A DNA stretch of 64,000 nucleotides, taken from Tieghemostelium lacteum. Taxonomy: Eukaryota > Evosea > Eumycetozoa > Dictyosteliales > Raperosteliaceae. The stretch is from assembly GCA_001606155.1 (NCBI GenBank), contig LODT01000011.1, positions 124,001 to 188,000 on the forward strand, read 5' to 3'. A program made the translations under genes and the position numbers. Numbering within the stretch: position 1 is the first letter of the stretch; each line of letters starts with the position of its first letter. The notes beneath the pieces were generated by a model. It was given only the letters and a program-made list of their open reading frames with translations, had not been told where the DNA came from and made no database searches. Below are positions 22,376-32,533 of this stretch, one piece after another.

Positions 22376-24312
22376 ATGAACAGTAGGTTTATCATTTTAG
22401 TGATTTTATTCATTTCAGTATTTTCATTATCTAGATATATAAATGAATACAATATAAAACACTACGAAAAATCTGAACTATTTGAAGTTGATATACAGAA
22501 TGTTTTAGGACATGTCAGAAAACTGATTGATATCGGTAATAGCAATGAAGTATTTGAAGACTCTAGAATAACAGCAAGAGAATATATTAGAGACTACCTA
22601 TTTAACAACAGTATACCTAAAGAAAATGTAATCTACAACCGTTTTGAATGGTCAGACAGAAAAGCAGATGGAAAATTAATAACTACAACTACATGGACAG
22701 GTATCAACATCATTGCTTGGACAAACTCCACACCAGTTGATGACCAACGTATTCGTGTTATTGGTGCACATTATGATACTCTACACTGGGGTATTAACAA
22801 AACATCTGGTGCACACGGAAATCTAGCTGCAGTAGGTATGATGATGGAGACTATCATTGAAATCTACAAATATCAACAACAAAGCTCTGAATCCAATCAA
22901 ACACCTTACATGTTTGTTTTCTTTGATCAAACTGAACCTGGATCACTAGGAAGCAAATCTTTTGTAGACTATCACCAAATTGCAAAAAATCCAAAAAAAT
23001 TTGCATATTATATCGATTTGAATGCCATCGGATATAAAGATAGTTTAGGTGCAATTATTCAAACTTATCCATATGAACATAAACAACAGACATTGTTCTC
23101 ACCAGTTTGGTTAGTAAATCAAATGGTTCAAAGTGGATATCAGGTAACTGAACAAGGTATCCAAGTTGGTTATGCTCATATACCTGGATCACTAATCTAT
23201 CAAGCTCACAGATACCATTTGCATTCTATACCCTATCTCTCAGATGACGGTCCTTTTACATGGTCTGGTGTTGATTCTCTTCTATTAACAGATTTAGATG
23301 TATTCTATAGTACCAATCCAGATCATCGTCAGATTTCAGATCAAATTCAGAACCTTGATCCAGATCAACTAAAAATGGTATCAGACATGTTGATTAACTT
23401 TTTAGTATCAACCAACTCTGAAGAATCTATTCAACCCAATAGCAATACCATAGAACTCTCTAAAATCTCCAACTCTACTCTAATGAGATTCCTATTACAC
23501 CAATTTGAAAATCTATTTGACCTTTTATTCCCAGCTCGTAAACAATATCTCTTTATAGGTCCAATTGCACTTCACTATTTTGAACTTTTATCAATATCTT
23601 ATTTACTCATAACTATAATGTAAATATCTATCTACCCCCACCACAAAAACTATAAAAACTAATTTAATTTAATTTAATTTCTAGATATTATTATTCATTT
23701 ATAAAGTATAGAGATATAAATACATCTATTCAAAATGCCCTGGAATCCAAGAGTAAAAGTAAATTTGATGATGATTTGTTAAATTATCAGAAGAAACATA
23801 ACAGAGGTGAAGGTAACATGGGATCAAATGGCAGTCTAAACAGCGATGAAGTAACAAGTGACACCTATTTGGCAGATGAAAGTGATAATACACCATCATC
23901 AGCTATCAAAAATGGTAACTCTAATATCAAAATTCCATTTTTTGTAGGAATTAATGGACACAGAATATTATTCTTCCATTTGTTCTTATTGACTATGACA
24001 GCATTAGTTGATACTGTTTATACATTTGAACTATTAGCTATATCATTTTTAGGAATGTTTGCAATTACCTATGAGAAAATGAATGTTAATGTATTCTTGG
24101 GTATTATATCATCAGTTTTATCTATAAGTTTTGTGTATCAAGATATTCAACAAATTAGTACACTAGGTAGAAAAGGTCCTAATTCATACCAAAGATCCAT
24201 TTCCATTCTATTATTGGTTTATATCTTACATTCACTTTTAATTGCATTCTATGGACACCATTATTCTAAAAAGAGAGAATATCAATTATCATTAAAAGCT
24301 AAAAAAGATTAA
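22376..24312 (+). CDS. M28-peptidase-like multi-pass membrane protein, probably inactive
   Basis: Exons 22376-23619 and 23685-24312 (phase 2 intron) give about 623 residues. The start is ATG 22376; an earlier open stretch has no ATG. An N-terminal signal anchor (about 5-25) leads to a lumenal M28 fold. Metal and catalytic positions are mostly changed: His132-Tyr-Asp is kept, but the D-N block reads AHGN (146-149), the Glu-Glu pair reads Gln185-Thr-Glu187 in FFDQTEPGSLGS, and the last His is Asp in SDDGPF (289-294). A hydrophobic segment follows near 400, then about four more in exon 2. The layout recalls ER proteins with M28 folds (ERMP1-like), some of which are non-catalytic like nicastrin. 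The ending KKREYQLSLKAKKD is basic. A binding or scaffold role is inferred. Tail to tail with the DHHC gene (47-bp gap). Confidence 0.75.
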
Positions 24313-24359
24313 GATAAAATTGAAAATTTTAAATTACCAACTACCATCATTCTTTTTTA

Positions 24360-25556
24360 TTATAATAAACGAACTGAGATTAATGGCGAAGTTTCTGATT
24401 GTGTAGTATGGAATACTAAGCCCGATAAAGGAGTTAGAGGTAACTGAATTGGTAAAAACCAAATCCAAGGTGATTCTCCAAATACTGATTTAAAATTATG
24501 AGTATAGTTAATATTGTATTTGTTTCTTGGTCGATAAGATGCAGAAGATGAACTTTCAGTATCTCCTTGCCTATACAATCTCTTTGCAGAAGGATGAGTT
24601 GATTTTGGACTGTTTTTTTCAAAATGTTCTATAGTAGTTTCGTTATAGAACACATATCTAAGATGTGATATAGTAAATGCTGCTAAACCAATACCAAATA
24701 CCAAAGCTATTATAAAAATGACACCTAACAATATACTAGGTGCCATTTGCATTCTAGGATCCAATAGATTCTTAAAATTACCAATAGTTGTAACCATGAT
24801 ATAAAAACATAATACTGTTGCCCATCCTAGAAACAATATAAAATATTTATAATTAAAAAAACCTATACAATTATTCACAAATGGGCTAAATGTGAGGAAA
24901 TATTAGTTTAACTACCTATATATTATTGATATTAACTAAACATTAAAACCTACCAATGGTGATCCATTTTTAAAATACATCTTTTACATTTTGAACAGTG
25001 ATGTGTTCTATCTGGTTTATATGAATTACATTTAACACATTTTCTAGCTTCACCTAGTGAATTTGATTCATAACATTGTAAATCATATTCTTTATATATT
25101 GGCTATTGGTTTTTGTTGCGTTAGATTTATGAGAATAAGATGAAATATTACAGGTGATCAACTTACAGCATCTGGAAATCCTTTTGGTATTGAACCAGGA
25201 TCTGTAAAAGTTGTTTTAAATAAACTAATTTGAGTTACTATGAAAATAAAATGAAACACAGATAATATTACAATAGGTCCTACATATTGAGACTCTTTAA
25301 ACATGACATCTATAAAATAAAACACATAGGGAATGTACCCAAAAAGGAAGAGAAACTCTAGAAATATAACTGAAAATAGACCTATAGTCAACCTGCTCTT
25401 CCAATATGGTTGTCTATATTTACTAAAACTATCATGTAAACTATTGTGTTTTTGGCCATTCTGTTCTTCCATTTCATTTTCATCTCTATTTTTTATCAGG
25501 TTATCAGGTTGATTGCTTTCGTTTGTATGATGTTGATAGTCCACCATATCATTCAT
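24360..25556 (-). CDS. DHHC palmitoyltransferase (zDHHC type, about 354 aa)
   Basis: Exons 25556-25167, 25102-24954 and 24885-24360. The central exon was placed from splice sites and holds the zinc part of the domain: [20 protein letters not shown], then LKMDHH. The active Cys codon is split by the last intron (TG|C), giving [12 protein letters not shown] when joined. Enzymes of this family transfer palmitate from their own Cys to protein Cys residues on Golgi, ER or plasma membranes. Membrane segments lie on both sides: two before the domain ([20 protein letters not shown], and [19 protein letters not shown]) and two after it ([34 protein letters not shown]), the usual four. The Trp of the canonical DHHCPW is Phe here. 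The N-terminus is acidic and hydrophilic. Substrates cannot be told. Confidence 0.88.
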
Positions 25557-25744
25557 TATATAATTGTGTTTGTCCTAACCAAACACCTAACTATCTGAAA
25601 AAATTTAAAAAAAAAAAATAAAATTAAATGTGTTTTGTGTGGTACAAACCATTTTTGGTAAGTTTATTAATATTATTTTGATTTTTAATATATTTAATAT
25701 AGTTTTTTAAAATTATAATTTGATTAGGTGTTTTGTTTTGTTTT

Positions 25745-28459
25745 TTACTCTTTGTTGTCATCATCACCTTCGTGTAATAATTGATCAACACCAAGTCTTT
25801 GGTGAACAAAGTCCTTGTATTTCTGCTCACAAGTCTTCTCCAATAGATCCTTTTTAGTAATGATACCTTTCAATTTGTTATATTCATTGACAACTGGCAT
25901 ATGTCTCAAACCCATAGTACGGAATAATTGGAAAGCTTCACTAACAGCAAACTCCACATTTACGGTAATAACAGTGATATTCATAATATCAGTTAAATCA
26001 ATGACATCAGCATAGTCTTCTGGATCAAAATGAAAATCGTGAACTGTTGGTAGTTTCCATGTCAACTTGGTAGTATATTCCATGTGACTGTAGGTAATTG
26101 GTGAATTTGCTACATAGACATCTGAGTGTTTCTCAAGTACCATCACCAACTGAGTACGTAATATAAAACCTTTAACCAACTTTTCATTATCATTATTAAC
26201 CACTGGGAAACCATTATGATTATTTTCTTTCAAAACCTTGAGAATGTTACCCAATGTCTCTTTCTCACAGACATATACAGGTTTCTTTGCCATTATATGT
26301 TTACATACTAAAAGTTTCATTTCCTTGCTTGGGTTGGGTTCCAAATAGGGTATATACTTCATTTGAATGAGTATATCAAAGAATGGATGAATGATTAAAT
26401 CTGCAGTCCATTTAGCAACCATAACAGTCAACATAATAGGTAATAGATACTGTAGTTGATTAGTAACTTCAATGAGAATTACCGTTAGAGATATAGTAAG
26501 ACGTGATACACCACCCATGAAAGCAGCAGCACCCATAATTGCATAGATACCAGGATCAATGTCATAACTAGTTGGTAACATCATGGTGACAATGACACCA
26601 ACAGCTCTACCATATGCAGCACCAATGACAATCATAGGTACAAAAGTACCACTACTAATACCAGAACCAGCAGTATAAGCTGCAAACACTATATAAAAAA
26701 CAAAAAACAAAAGTAATGCTGGAACACCAATTCTCTCGTTATTCATAACTGTTGAGGTGTTAATCGACAGGAGATTCGTAACCGCTTGTTCATTACTTGC
26801 GAATATAATAGAAGCTAATTCGTTATAATGGTTAGGCTCGCAATTGAATTGTTTTGCCTCCCCGATATCAATGATAGTAGTATTACCAGGTTTTACTAAA
26901 TTTAAATCTGGCTTGCATTTAAACATAAAAGGCAACCAGAATTGGAAACAAGTAGACAAAGCAGCAATGATAAATACCTCTAGAACACGCAGACTCTTGA
27001 TCTTATTGATTTTCTCTCTACGGAATGTAGTAACACGTACATTGATAGCTGTGAATAAGGCACCTGCCAAACCACCCAAAACACCAATAATCATAAAGGG
27101 AACAATCTCCAAAATCTTGTAGGCAAATTGTTTATCTGCAATACCCATATTGAAGATCATCAAACCTTGTAAAGATGCTGATTTATCTTGAAGAAGTTTC
27201 ATAGTAAAGGTAGCAATCATACAACTAAAGAATGATCTCCAAGTCAATGAAGTTGACCAGAAACTACTTACTTCTTCCAACGAGAATAAAGCTCCTCCAA
27301 GAGGAGCACCAAAAGCAGCAGCTACACCAGCACCAGCACCAGAAGTCACAAAATCTCTCTTGTCTTTATCATTTCTAAATGTTCTAAGAAATGGAATTTT
27401 AAATCCAAATTCCTTAGATTGAGCCTGTGAGAAACCGTTACCTACTATAGCACCAATATGTATCATAGGTCCTTCAGCACCAACCTGTAAATTACTAGCA
27501 ACTGCAAAAATCATTGAAAGTAACTTTGTCCATAAAGTTTTCATTTTTAGAACATGAGGTATTTTAGTGCCATTAAGATAACCTTTGACCTCGGGTATAC
27601 CAGAACCTGCTGCAGTGGGTTCATAAAACACAGCTAGCAGTGAAGACAAAGTAGCCAATACTGTATTACATGTAAAATATGCAAGAAAACCTAACCAGAT
27701 ATCAATCTCCATCATATCTTTTACCAAGTCAAATTTCAACTCCATGATATTCGATACACCAACATGTGCCAAATAAGCTGCAACACCTATAAAAACACCC
27801 ATAAAGAATGAGACTATCCAACGTAGCCATTCGTTATCCGAAGCCAGCTTATTAAAGTTCTTAAAAAGTTCATATCGATAGGCTTGGTTATAGATGGTAA
27901 CGTAATCCAGACACTCATATTTACTAATCAAAGCTTTATCTTTTACCCATATTGCACGTTCATGTTTATCATGAGCTTCTTCTTTTCTCTTTCTGTCCTC
28001 AGCTATATTATCACCAATAACTTGAAATGGTTTAACAATAGTCTTATCAAAACCATCTACAATTGCAGTTTCAATCTTTTGATTATTCTTTTTAATCTGT
28101 TCTTCCAGTTCCTTACCAAATGTCTTACCAGTCTTTGCCAGTGCTTTACCAGCCTTTGTTACTCTCTTACTAAATATAGTCATAAACTGATCATCCGATT
28201 TAATCTCGTCATTGGAATTATAAAGATTTCTTTCTTTATAAGTCGAAGGATCTCTTTTAATTGGTTTTAGTGGTACATTTTGTGAATCTCTTAATATATT
28301 TTCATCATATTCTTCATTTTGTTCATTATTATTATTGTTATTGTTATTATTATTATTATTATCAGGTGGTGATTGAGGTTCTTCTTGTTGATTTTCAAGT
28401 AATGGTTCTTCCTTATCTGATAGTTCCTTATAGGATTTATCAAAAGGATTATGACTCAT
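25745..28459 (-). CDS. ClC-6/7-type chloride/proton exchanger with two CBS domains
   Basis: A single exon of 904 residues. Hallmarks in order: a cytoplasmic N-terminus with an acidic dileucine-like EEPLL, an Asn run, KYECLDYVTIYNQAYR (like YESLDYDN of ClC-7), anion-path motif GSGIPEVKGYLNG, gating glutamate in GAEGPMIH (about 325), proton glutamate in GALFSLEE (about 392), GSGISSGTFVP (about 603), then CBS1 (about 735) and CBS2 ending with GIITKKDLL. The presence of both glutamates points to exchange of chloride for protons rather than a channel. The family acidifies or sets chloride in endosomes, lysosomes and the contractile vacuole; the exact membrane is inferred. No auxiliary Ostm1-like gene is nearby. 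Very high confidence in family. Confidence 0.95.
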   Translation of the reverse strand: MSHNPFDKSYKELSDKEEPLLENQQEEPQSPPDNNNNNNNNNNNNEQNEEYDENILRDSQNVPLKPIKRDPSTYKERNLYNSNDEIKSDDQFMTIFSKRVTKAGKALAKTGKTFGKELEEQIKKNNQKIETAIVDGFDKTIVKPFQVIGDNIAEDRKRKEEAHDKHERAIWVKDKALISKYECLDYVTIYNQAYRYELFKNFNKLASDNEWLRWIVSFFMGVFIGVAAYLAHVGVSNIMELKFDLVKDMMEIDIWLGFLAYFTCNTVLATLSSLLAVFYEPTAAGSGIPEVKGYLNGTKIPHVLKMKTLWTKLLSMIFAVASNLQVGAEGPMIHIGAIVGNGFSQAQSKEFGFKIPFLRTFRNDKDKRDFVTSGAGAGVAAAFGAPLGGALFSLEEVSSFWSTSLTWRSFFSCMIATFTMKLLQDKSASLQGLMIFNMGIADKQFAYKILEIVPFMIIGVLGGLAGALFTAINVRVTTFRREKINKIKSLRVLEVFIIAALSTCFQFWLPFMFKCKPDLNLVKPGNTTIIDIGEAKQFNCEPNHYNELASIIFASNEQAVTNLLSINTSTVMNNERIGVPALLLFFVFYIVFAAYTAGSGISSGTFVPMIVIGAAYGRAVGVIVTMMLPTSYDIDPGIYAIMGAAAFMGGVSRLTISLTVILIEVTNQLQYLLPIMLTVMVAKWTADLIIHPFFDILIQMKYIPYLEPNPSKEMKLLVCKHIMAKKPVYVCEKETLGNILKVLKENNHNGFPVVNNDNEKLVKGFILRTQLVMVLEKHSDVYVANSPITYSHMEYTTKLTWKLPTVHDFHFDPEDYADVIDLTDIMNITVITVNVEFAVSEAFQLFRTMGLRHMPVVNEYNKLKGIITKKDLLEKTCEQKYKDFVHQRLGVDQLLHEGDDDNKE

Positions 28460-28804
28460 CCTTTATCTTTTTTTTTTAAAACAAAAAACTTAGTTAAAAT
28501 CTAATTATGAAACGATTAATCATGGTGAAAAAAAAAAAAAAGTTAGTGGTGCAAGGTGGGTAAAATCTTATCGAAAAAAAAAATCTGTAACCACTTTCAA
28601 AACCCAAATTTACAGATAAACCAATTTCAAACATGTTCTAAAAAGATTTTTTGATCTTACCACAATGTTAATTTCAAATTATCTGAAGCCTTGATAATTT
28701 TTTATTTCTAATTGTTTTTTTAAAAGAGTGGGGGAGGAAGTAGAAGAGTAACTTCTTTCGTCTGAAAGAATCTCAATTTTAGAAGTGATGTTGCTATATG
28801 GTAT
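28460..28804. other. Spacer, no gene seen
   Basis: AT-rich spacer between the ClC start and the TFIIS stop. It has A-runs (near 28530 and 28575) and a GTGGTGCAAGGTGGGTAA block near 28548 that may belong to the ClC promoter. Nothing else is supported. Confidence 0.45.
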
Positions 28805-29879
28805 TTAAAACTTCCATTTGTGATTGCAATTGGTACATGTTACAAAAGTTGTCATTGGTTCATCTGCGGAACGAGTTTGCATTTGGTAATATTTACATTT
28901 TCTTTGTTTACAACGACCACATTTGAACTGATCGGTTGTAGCTTGATTATTGTTATTGTCAATGGCAGCGTGTAATGTGAATTTTTGCATTTTAGTACGT
29001 GCTTCTTGAATTTCTTTGTTTGCCATCTCATTGCTGTCCATAGAGACTAATTTAGAAGGTGATATGATATCACTTAATAAATGTTCACGCAGTTGTTGAT
29101 TATTCTTTAAATTGTATATAATAGATCTAGCCTTATTCTTGTAATCTTTAGTGGTACCATTGTAAATTTGGTAGAGTTCATACTCAATCTGTTGTCCTAT
29201 ATCCTCTGGTGTGTTATTTGTCTCACCTTCATATTTCACTGATACAGCTTCAGTGAATAATCTTATACAATTAGTTCTAACCTCATCGCCTGAGGCATCT
29301 GCTGTTGTTTCTTTACGCTTATTATCCTGTTCTTGTTTCTCTTTAGTTATTGCACTGTCAGCCTTACGTTTAGTTGATGGATTAGGACTTGAGACTGTTG
29401 TAGTGGCAGTAGGTGACGATGTAGAACCTACACTACTTTTTGGTGATTTTACACCTGAAGAAACCTTTTCCTTCTCCTTCTCTTTTTCCTTTTGTCCACT
29501 CTGATTTGAAGTAGTAGTTGTACTGGTTGTACTAGTTTTAGTAGTAGTGGAAGTTTGTGGAGGTGATGTAGTGTCTTTTACATCTTTAACAGTTTTCCAT
29601 TCAGTTACTATAACAGTTGCCTCTCTTTTAATAATCTCATTACTATTATTACGTAGTTTACCAACAGATTGACCTATTAAAGTCTTCTTTAAGATTTCAT
29701 AGGTCACAGGCATTGTCGAAATACCTTTGAGTAATGCAATTATATTGTCATCATCCTAAATTTTATATCATTAGTCTTTCTTCATCTTCAAATTTTCAAA
29801 TATTTTATTGACCTACATTATCTTTTACAGATTGATCTAATTGTTCTTTAATCTTGACAAATTCATCAAATTCGCTCAT
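28805..29879 (-). CDS. Transcription elongation factor TFIIS (S-II)
   Basis: Exon 1 29879-29817 (21 codons, MSEFDEFVKIKEQLDQ) and exon 2 29755-28805 give about 337 residues, close to yeast and human TFIIS. Domains: N-terminal LW helical bundle (ALLKGISTMPVTYEILKKT ... GQSVGKLRNN), a Ser/Thr/Lys-rich linker, the central Pol II-binding helical domain (RTNCIRLFTEAV ... LLSDIISPSKLVSMDSNEMA), and the C-terminal zinc ribbon CGRCKQRKCKYYQMQTRSAD with the acidic RSADEP hairpin and CTNCNHKW. The Asp-Glu pair that enters the Pol II active site and triggers RNA cleavage is intact. A plus-strand frame over the linker is a shadow. Only 79 bp separate its start codon from the divergent gene at 29959. Confidence 0.95.
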
Positions 29880-29958
29880 AATTGGCTTTCTTCGAAATGT
29901 AAAAAAAATTTATTTTTTAAAAATTGATAACTGTCATGTCACAAAACAACTGACAACG
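29880..29958. promoter_or_regulatory. 79-bp bidirectional intergenic region
   Basis: It lies between the start codons of TFIIS (minus) and the SWSAP1-like gene (plus). It contains A/T runs and CTGTCATGTCACA but no gene. Any promoter for both genes must sit here or inside the 5' ends. Confidence 0.5.
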
Positions 29959-31035
29959 ATGACAATAATTGAAGTTACTAGATTTTTTGGATGTTCTACA
30001 TATCAAGATGATTTTTTAAAATTTGAATCTGAGATTACATTACTATCAGGACCTGCACAAAGTGGTAGATCATCATTATTGTTTCAGTATGGGTACACAA
30101 TTGCAAAAGAAGGTGGAACTGTACTATTAATAACCGATAGGAAGAAGTTTGGTCAATCTCTACCACTATTTCCAGAGATATTGGTAAAGAATGAACCAAA
30201 TACCAACACAACAAAAGATGAAGTTGGTAAAAATATGAGTTATGAACAACTAGAACATGTGGGTAGTTTAGGCGACGACCACGAAGTTCATATGGAAATT
30301 GATGATGATCTTTCAACATCTCAAAAATCAATTGTAGATAGGAACCCAAATGTACTCAAACGTATAAAGATTAAATATATTCAAGATGAAAATGAACTAA
30401 AGAATTATTTTATGGATTTTCCATCACTTAATATTCTACCTGATATCATTTTAATTGATGATCTATCACATTATTTTCAACCTAATCTACTTGCAAAAGT
30501 AATGGCATTTCTAAAAGAATCTATATGCTATGTAAACAATCAAAAAACTTTATTATCAAAACCTGGAAATTGTAAAGCTATTATAACGGATATAAATACC
30601 AATCCAATTCCTCCTAGTACAAGTACGACTACTACAACTACTGGTCAAGGCGGTACTAGTAATATAGGACACCAAGATCAATCAATGTCATTTCAAGGGC
30701 ATCAACCAAGCTTTCATACACAAAATCCACAAACACAACAACAACAAAATGCAGCATTTTCTACTATTGCACATCCAAAATATTTATTTGCAATGCAGAG
30801 ATGGACATCATTGGTATTGGTTATTAATGAAATACATACACAATCTACAACTACAACAACATCAACAAATACAACTACACCTGTACAGAATAATATTGAA
30901 AAACAATTAACCCTAACCATTTTAAAATCCAAAGAATCTAATAGAGATTTAAATATAGATTTTAATATTCAAGTTTCTAACAAAACCTTTAAACTTGAAT
31001 CTATAAATTACAATAAAAAAATATTAGAAAAATAA
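29959..31035 (+). CDS. SWSAP1-like RecA-fold protein (about 358 aa), Walker A Lys to Arg
   Basis: The first ATG of the frame is 29959 (MTIIEVTRFFGCSTY); upstream codons run into the TFIIS start region and have no ATG. Near residue 35 is a P-loop LLSGPAQSGRSSLLFQ, then a beta strand VLLITDRK, LKRIKIKYIQDENELKNYF and Walker B PDIILIDDLSHYF. The order and the LKRI-KYI segment resemble human SWSAP1, the partner of the SWIM protein ZSWIM7 (Shu complex), which promotes Rad51 filament formation in recombination. The P-loop has Arg where Lys is standard. The C-terminal half has low-complexity Thr, Gln and Pro runs not seen in animals. No SWIM gene is in the window. The RecA-like call is good; the SWSAP1 assignment is moderate. 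Confidence 0.65.
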   Translation: MTIIEVTRFFGCSTYQDDFLKFESEITLLSGPAQSGRSSLLFQYGYTIAKEGGTVLLITDRKKFGQSLPLFPEILVKNEPNTNTTKDEVGKNMSYEQLEHVGSLGDDHEVHMEIDDDLSTSQKSIVDRNPNVLKRIKIKYIQDENELKNYFMDFPSLNILPDIILIDDLSHYFQPNLLAKVMAFLKESICYVNNQKTLLSKPGNCKAIITDINTNPIPPSTSTTTTTTGQGGTSNIGHQDQSMSFQGHQPSFHTQNPQTQQQQNAAFSTIAHPKYLFAMQRWTSLVLVINEIHTQSTTTTTSTNTTTPVQNNIEKQLTLTILKSKESNRDLNIDFNIQVSNKTFKLESINYNKKILEK

Positions 31036-31625
31036 CACGGGTCTGAAATTCTCTTCATGAAAGTCCTTTGAAATGTTTTTTGGTGGCCACCACTTGAAAG
31101 CTCCTTTTTAAACACCGCCTCGCTTTGCTCGTCTAGTCATGACTCACATTTACCTTTCAAACCTCAATATTATAATATCTTGTAAAAAGAAAACAAAGGA
31201 TATTGATCCAAAAGAAGTGTTTTTGAGGAATGTTAGAAGTAAGCAAGAGTAAATCTGCTGTTTGTGTAGAACAAAATTTAGATTCATAAATAAATATATA
31301 TATATTGATCAGGATATTTAAATTTAATAATAGATGCATTGATTATTGTCACAACAACATATTTTAATATTTTCAATAAATAGAGTTAACCCGATGGATA
31401 TTATATGGGTGAATTGTAATTTGGAAAATCTTTCCAATACTAGCAATTTTTTGGGATTTTTTGATTAAAATTGATCCATCAAAATAAAAAAGGAAAAAAT
31501 CATAATAAAATTAAAAAAAAAAGATAGAAATAATATAAGTTTTAAGGAAGATTATGTACAAGGATATGAGTGGTTTTATTTAAATGTTGAATTCGTACAG
31601 ATAATATATTTTTTTATATAAAATA
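31036..31625. other. Spacer with a GC-richer patch
   Basis: No gene that I can support. At 31081-31092 is the perfect palindrome TGGTGGCCACCA, followed by CACCGCCTCGCTTTGCTCG (31111-31130), unusually GC-rich for this genome. This could be the trace of a non-coding RNA or a repeat, but I see no tRNA or class I RNA signature. Confidence 0.4.
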
Positions 31626-31943
31626 TTAGGATGGTGATGGGTTAAATGATGGATCACCTTGACCTTCACCTATATTTTCCATTATTCTTTCCTCTATTCT
31701 TGAGGTGTTAAAACAATTTTTATGCAATTGCGTTAATGTCTCTAACCTATGTTATATTTTAAATTTAAATAATTAATTATATATTTTTAAATTTAAAGTA
31801 TTAAATCAGAATATGTACCTTTCATTTTTAGAAGTATTCAGAAAATAAGAGGTTTTAACTGTATAGAATTTATTGGTTCCATTTATTAAAGTTGATAATT
31901 TATTAATGGATGATGAGTTTAAAAATGGTTTTGATATATTCAT
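31626..31943 (-). CDS. Small protein, mitochondrial-type N-terminus (81 aa)
   Basis: Two exons, 31943-31819 and 31746-31626, join with phase 2 (donor GTACAT, acceptor ACATAG) to MNISKPFLNSSSINKLSTL ... NERLETLTQLHKNCFNTSRI and a tail ending GDPSFNPSPS. The N-terminal 35 residues are rich in Ser, Asn, Lys and hydrophobic residues and lack acids, as in mitochondrial presequences; the mature part is a short amphipathic helix region. An upstream in-frame ATG would add about 19 residues, but the second ATG gives the better presequence. I do not recognise the family. The coding call rests on the clean splice join that turns two short frames into a protein of even composition. Confidence 0.5.
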
Positions 31944-32043
31944 TGTTGTTTTATTTAGTTGCTTTGAAATATGAATATGAAAAAATGAAATGAAAATCAT
32001 TTAAATATCTTTTTTTTAATTTTAAATTCAACCATTATTATAA

Positions 32044-32319
32044 TTACAAAACATATATCTGAGATCGCATTATTGATATTATGATAATTGTTTTTGAGTA
32101 AAACATAAAAAAACAAAAATTAAAAAAAAATATTTGACAACCACAATCTAAATTGGTGTTGACACTATTTACCAAATGAGAAATACTGGGTGGTGTTCTA
32201 TAGAAAAAATATAGATAAATAAATAGGCTGTTATAAACCACAAGGATATTATTATAAAATTTAAAATTATTATAATATCTATATTTTTCAAATAATTTCC
32301 TATTATTTTCACAGCTCAT
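32044..32319 (-). CDS. Possible small membrane protein
   Basis: An open frame from the second ATG (MSCENNRKLFEKYRYYNNF) with one likely membrane helix (NNILVVYNSLFIYLYFFY) then RTPPSISHLVNSVNTNLDC. A donor-like GTAAAT near 32172 could remove the strongly AT-biased end. There is no recognised relative. The frame lies 44 bp beyond the small gene and could be chance in AT-rich DNA. Confidence 0.3.
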   Translation of the reverse strand: MSCENNRKLFEKYRYYNNFKFYNNILVVYNSLFIYLYFFYRTPPSISHLVNSVNTNLDCGCQIFFFNFCFFMFYSKTIIIISIMRSQIYVL

Positions 32320-32533
32320 TTTATTATTACTATAAAAAGTAACACACAAAATATATTACTTTTCGTAAACTATATGATATAATGTGTGAGTGTGGAGATT
32401 GGAACTACACCAATTAAATTTAATTTATTAATTAATTAAACTATTTTCAAATAATATAATATAAAATCAGAGATAATTATTATAACGATTATTATTATTA
32501 TTTTTATCAATTTGATGATCACTTTAAGGGATT

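Noticed and set aside
25624-25830. 68-codon minus frame overlapping the end of the ClC gene
   Set aside because: Lys/Asn-rich chance frame across the ClC 3' end and downstream spacer.
26844-28479. Plus-strand frames over the ClC gene
   Set aside because: Antisense to an intact 904-codon transporter gene; no features of their own.
31157-31339. 60-codon minus frame
   Set aside because: AT-biased, no start context, and no conserved pattern.
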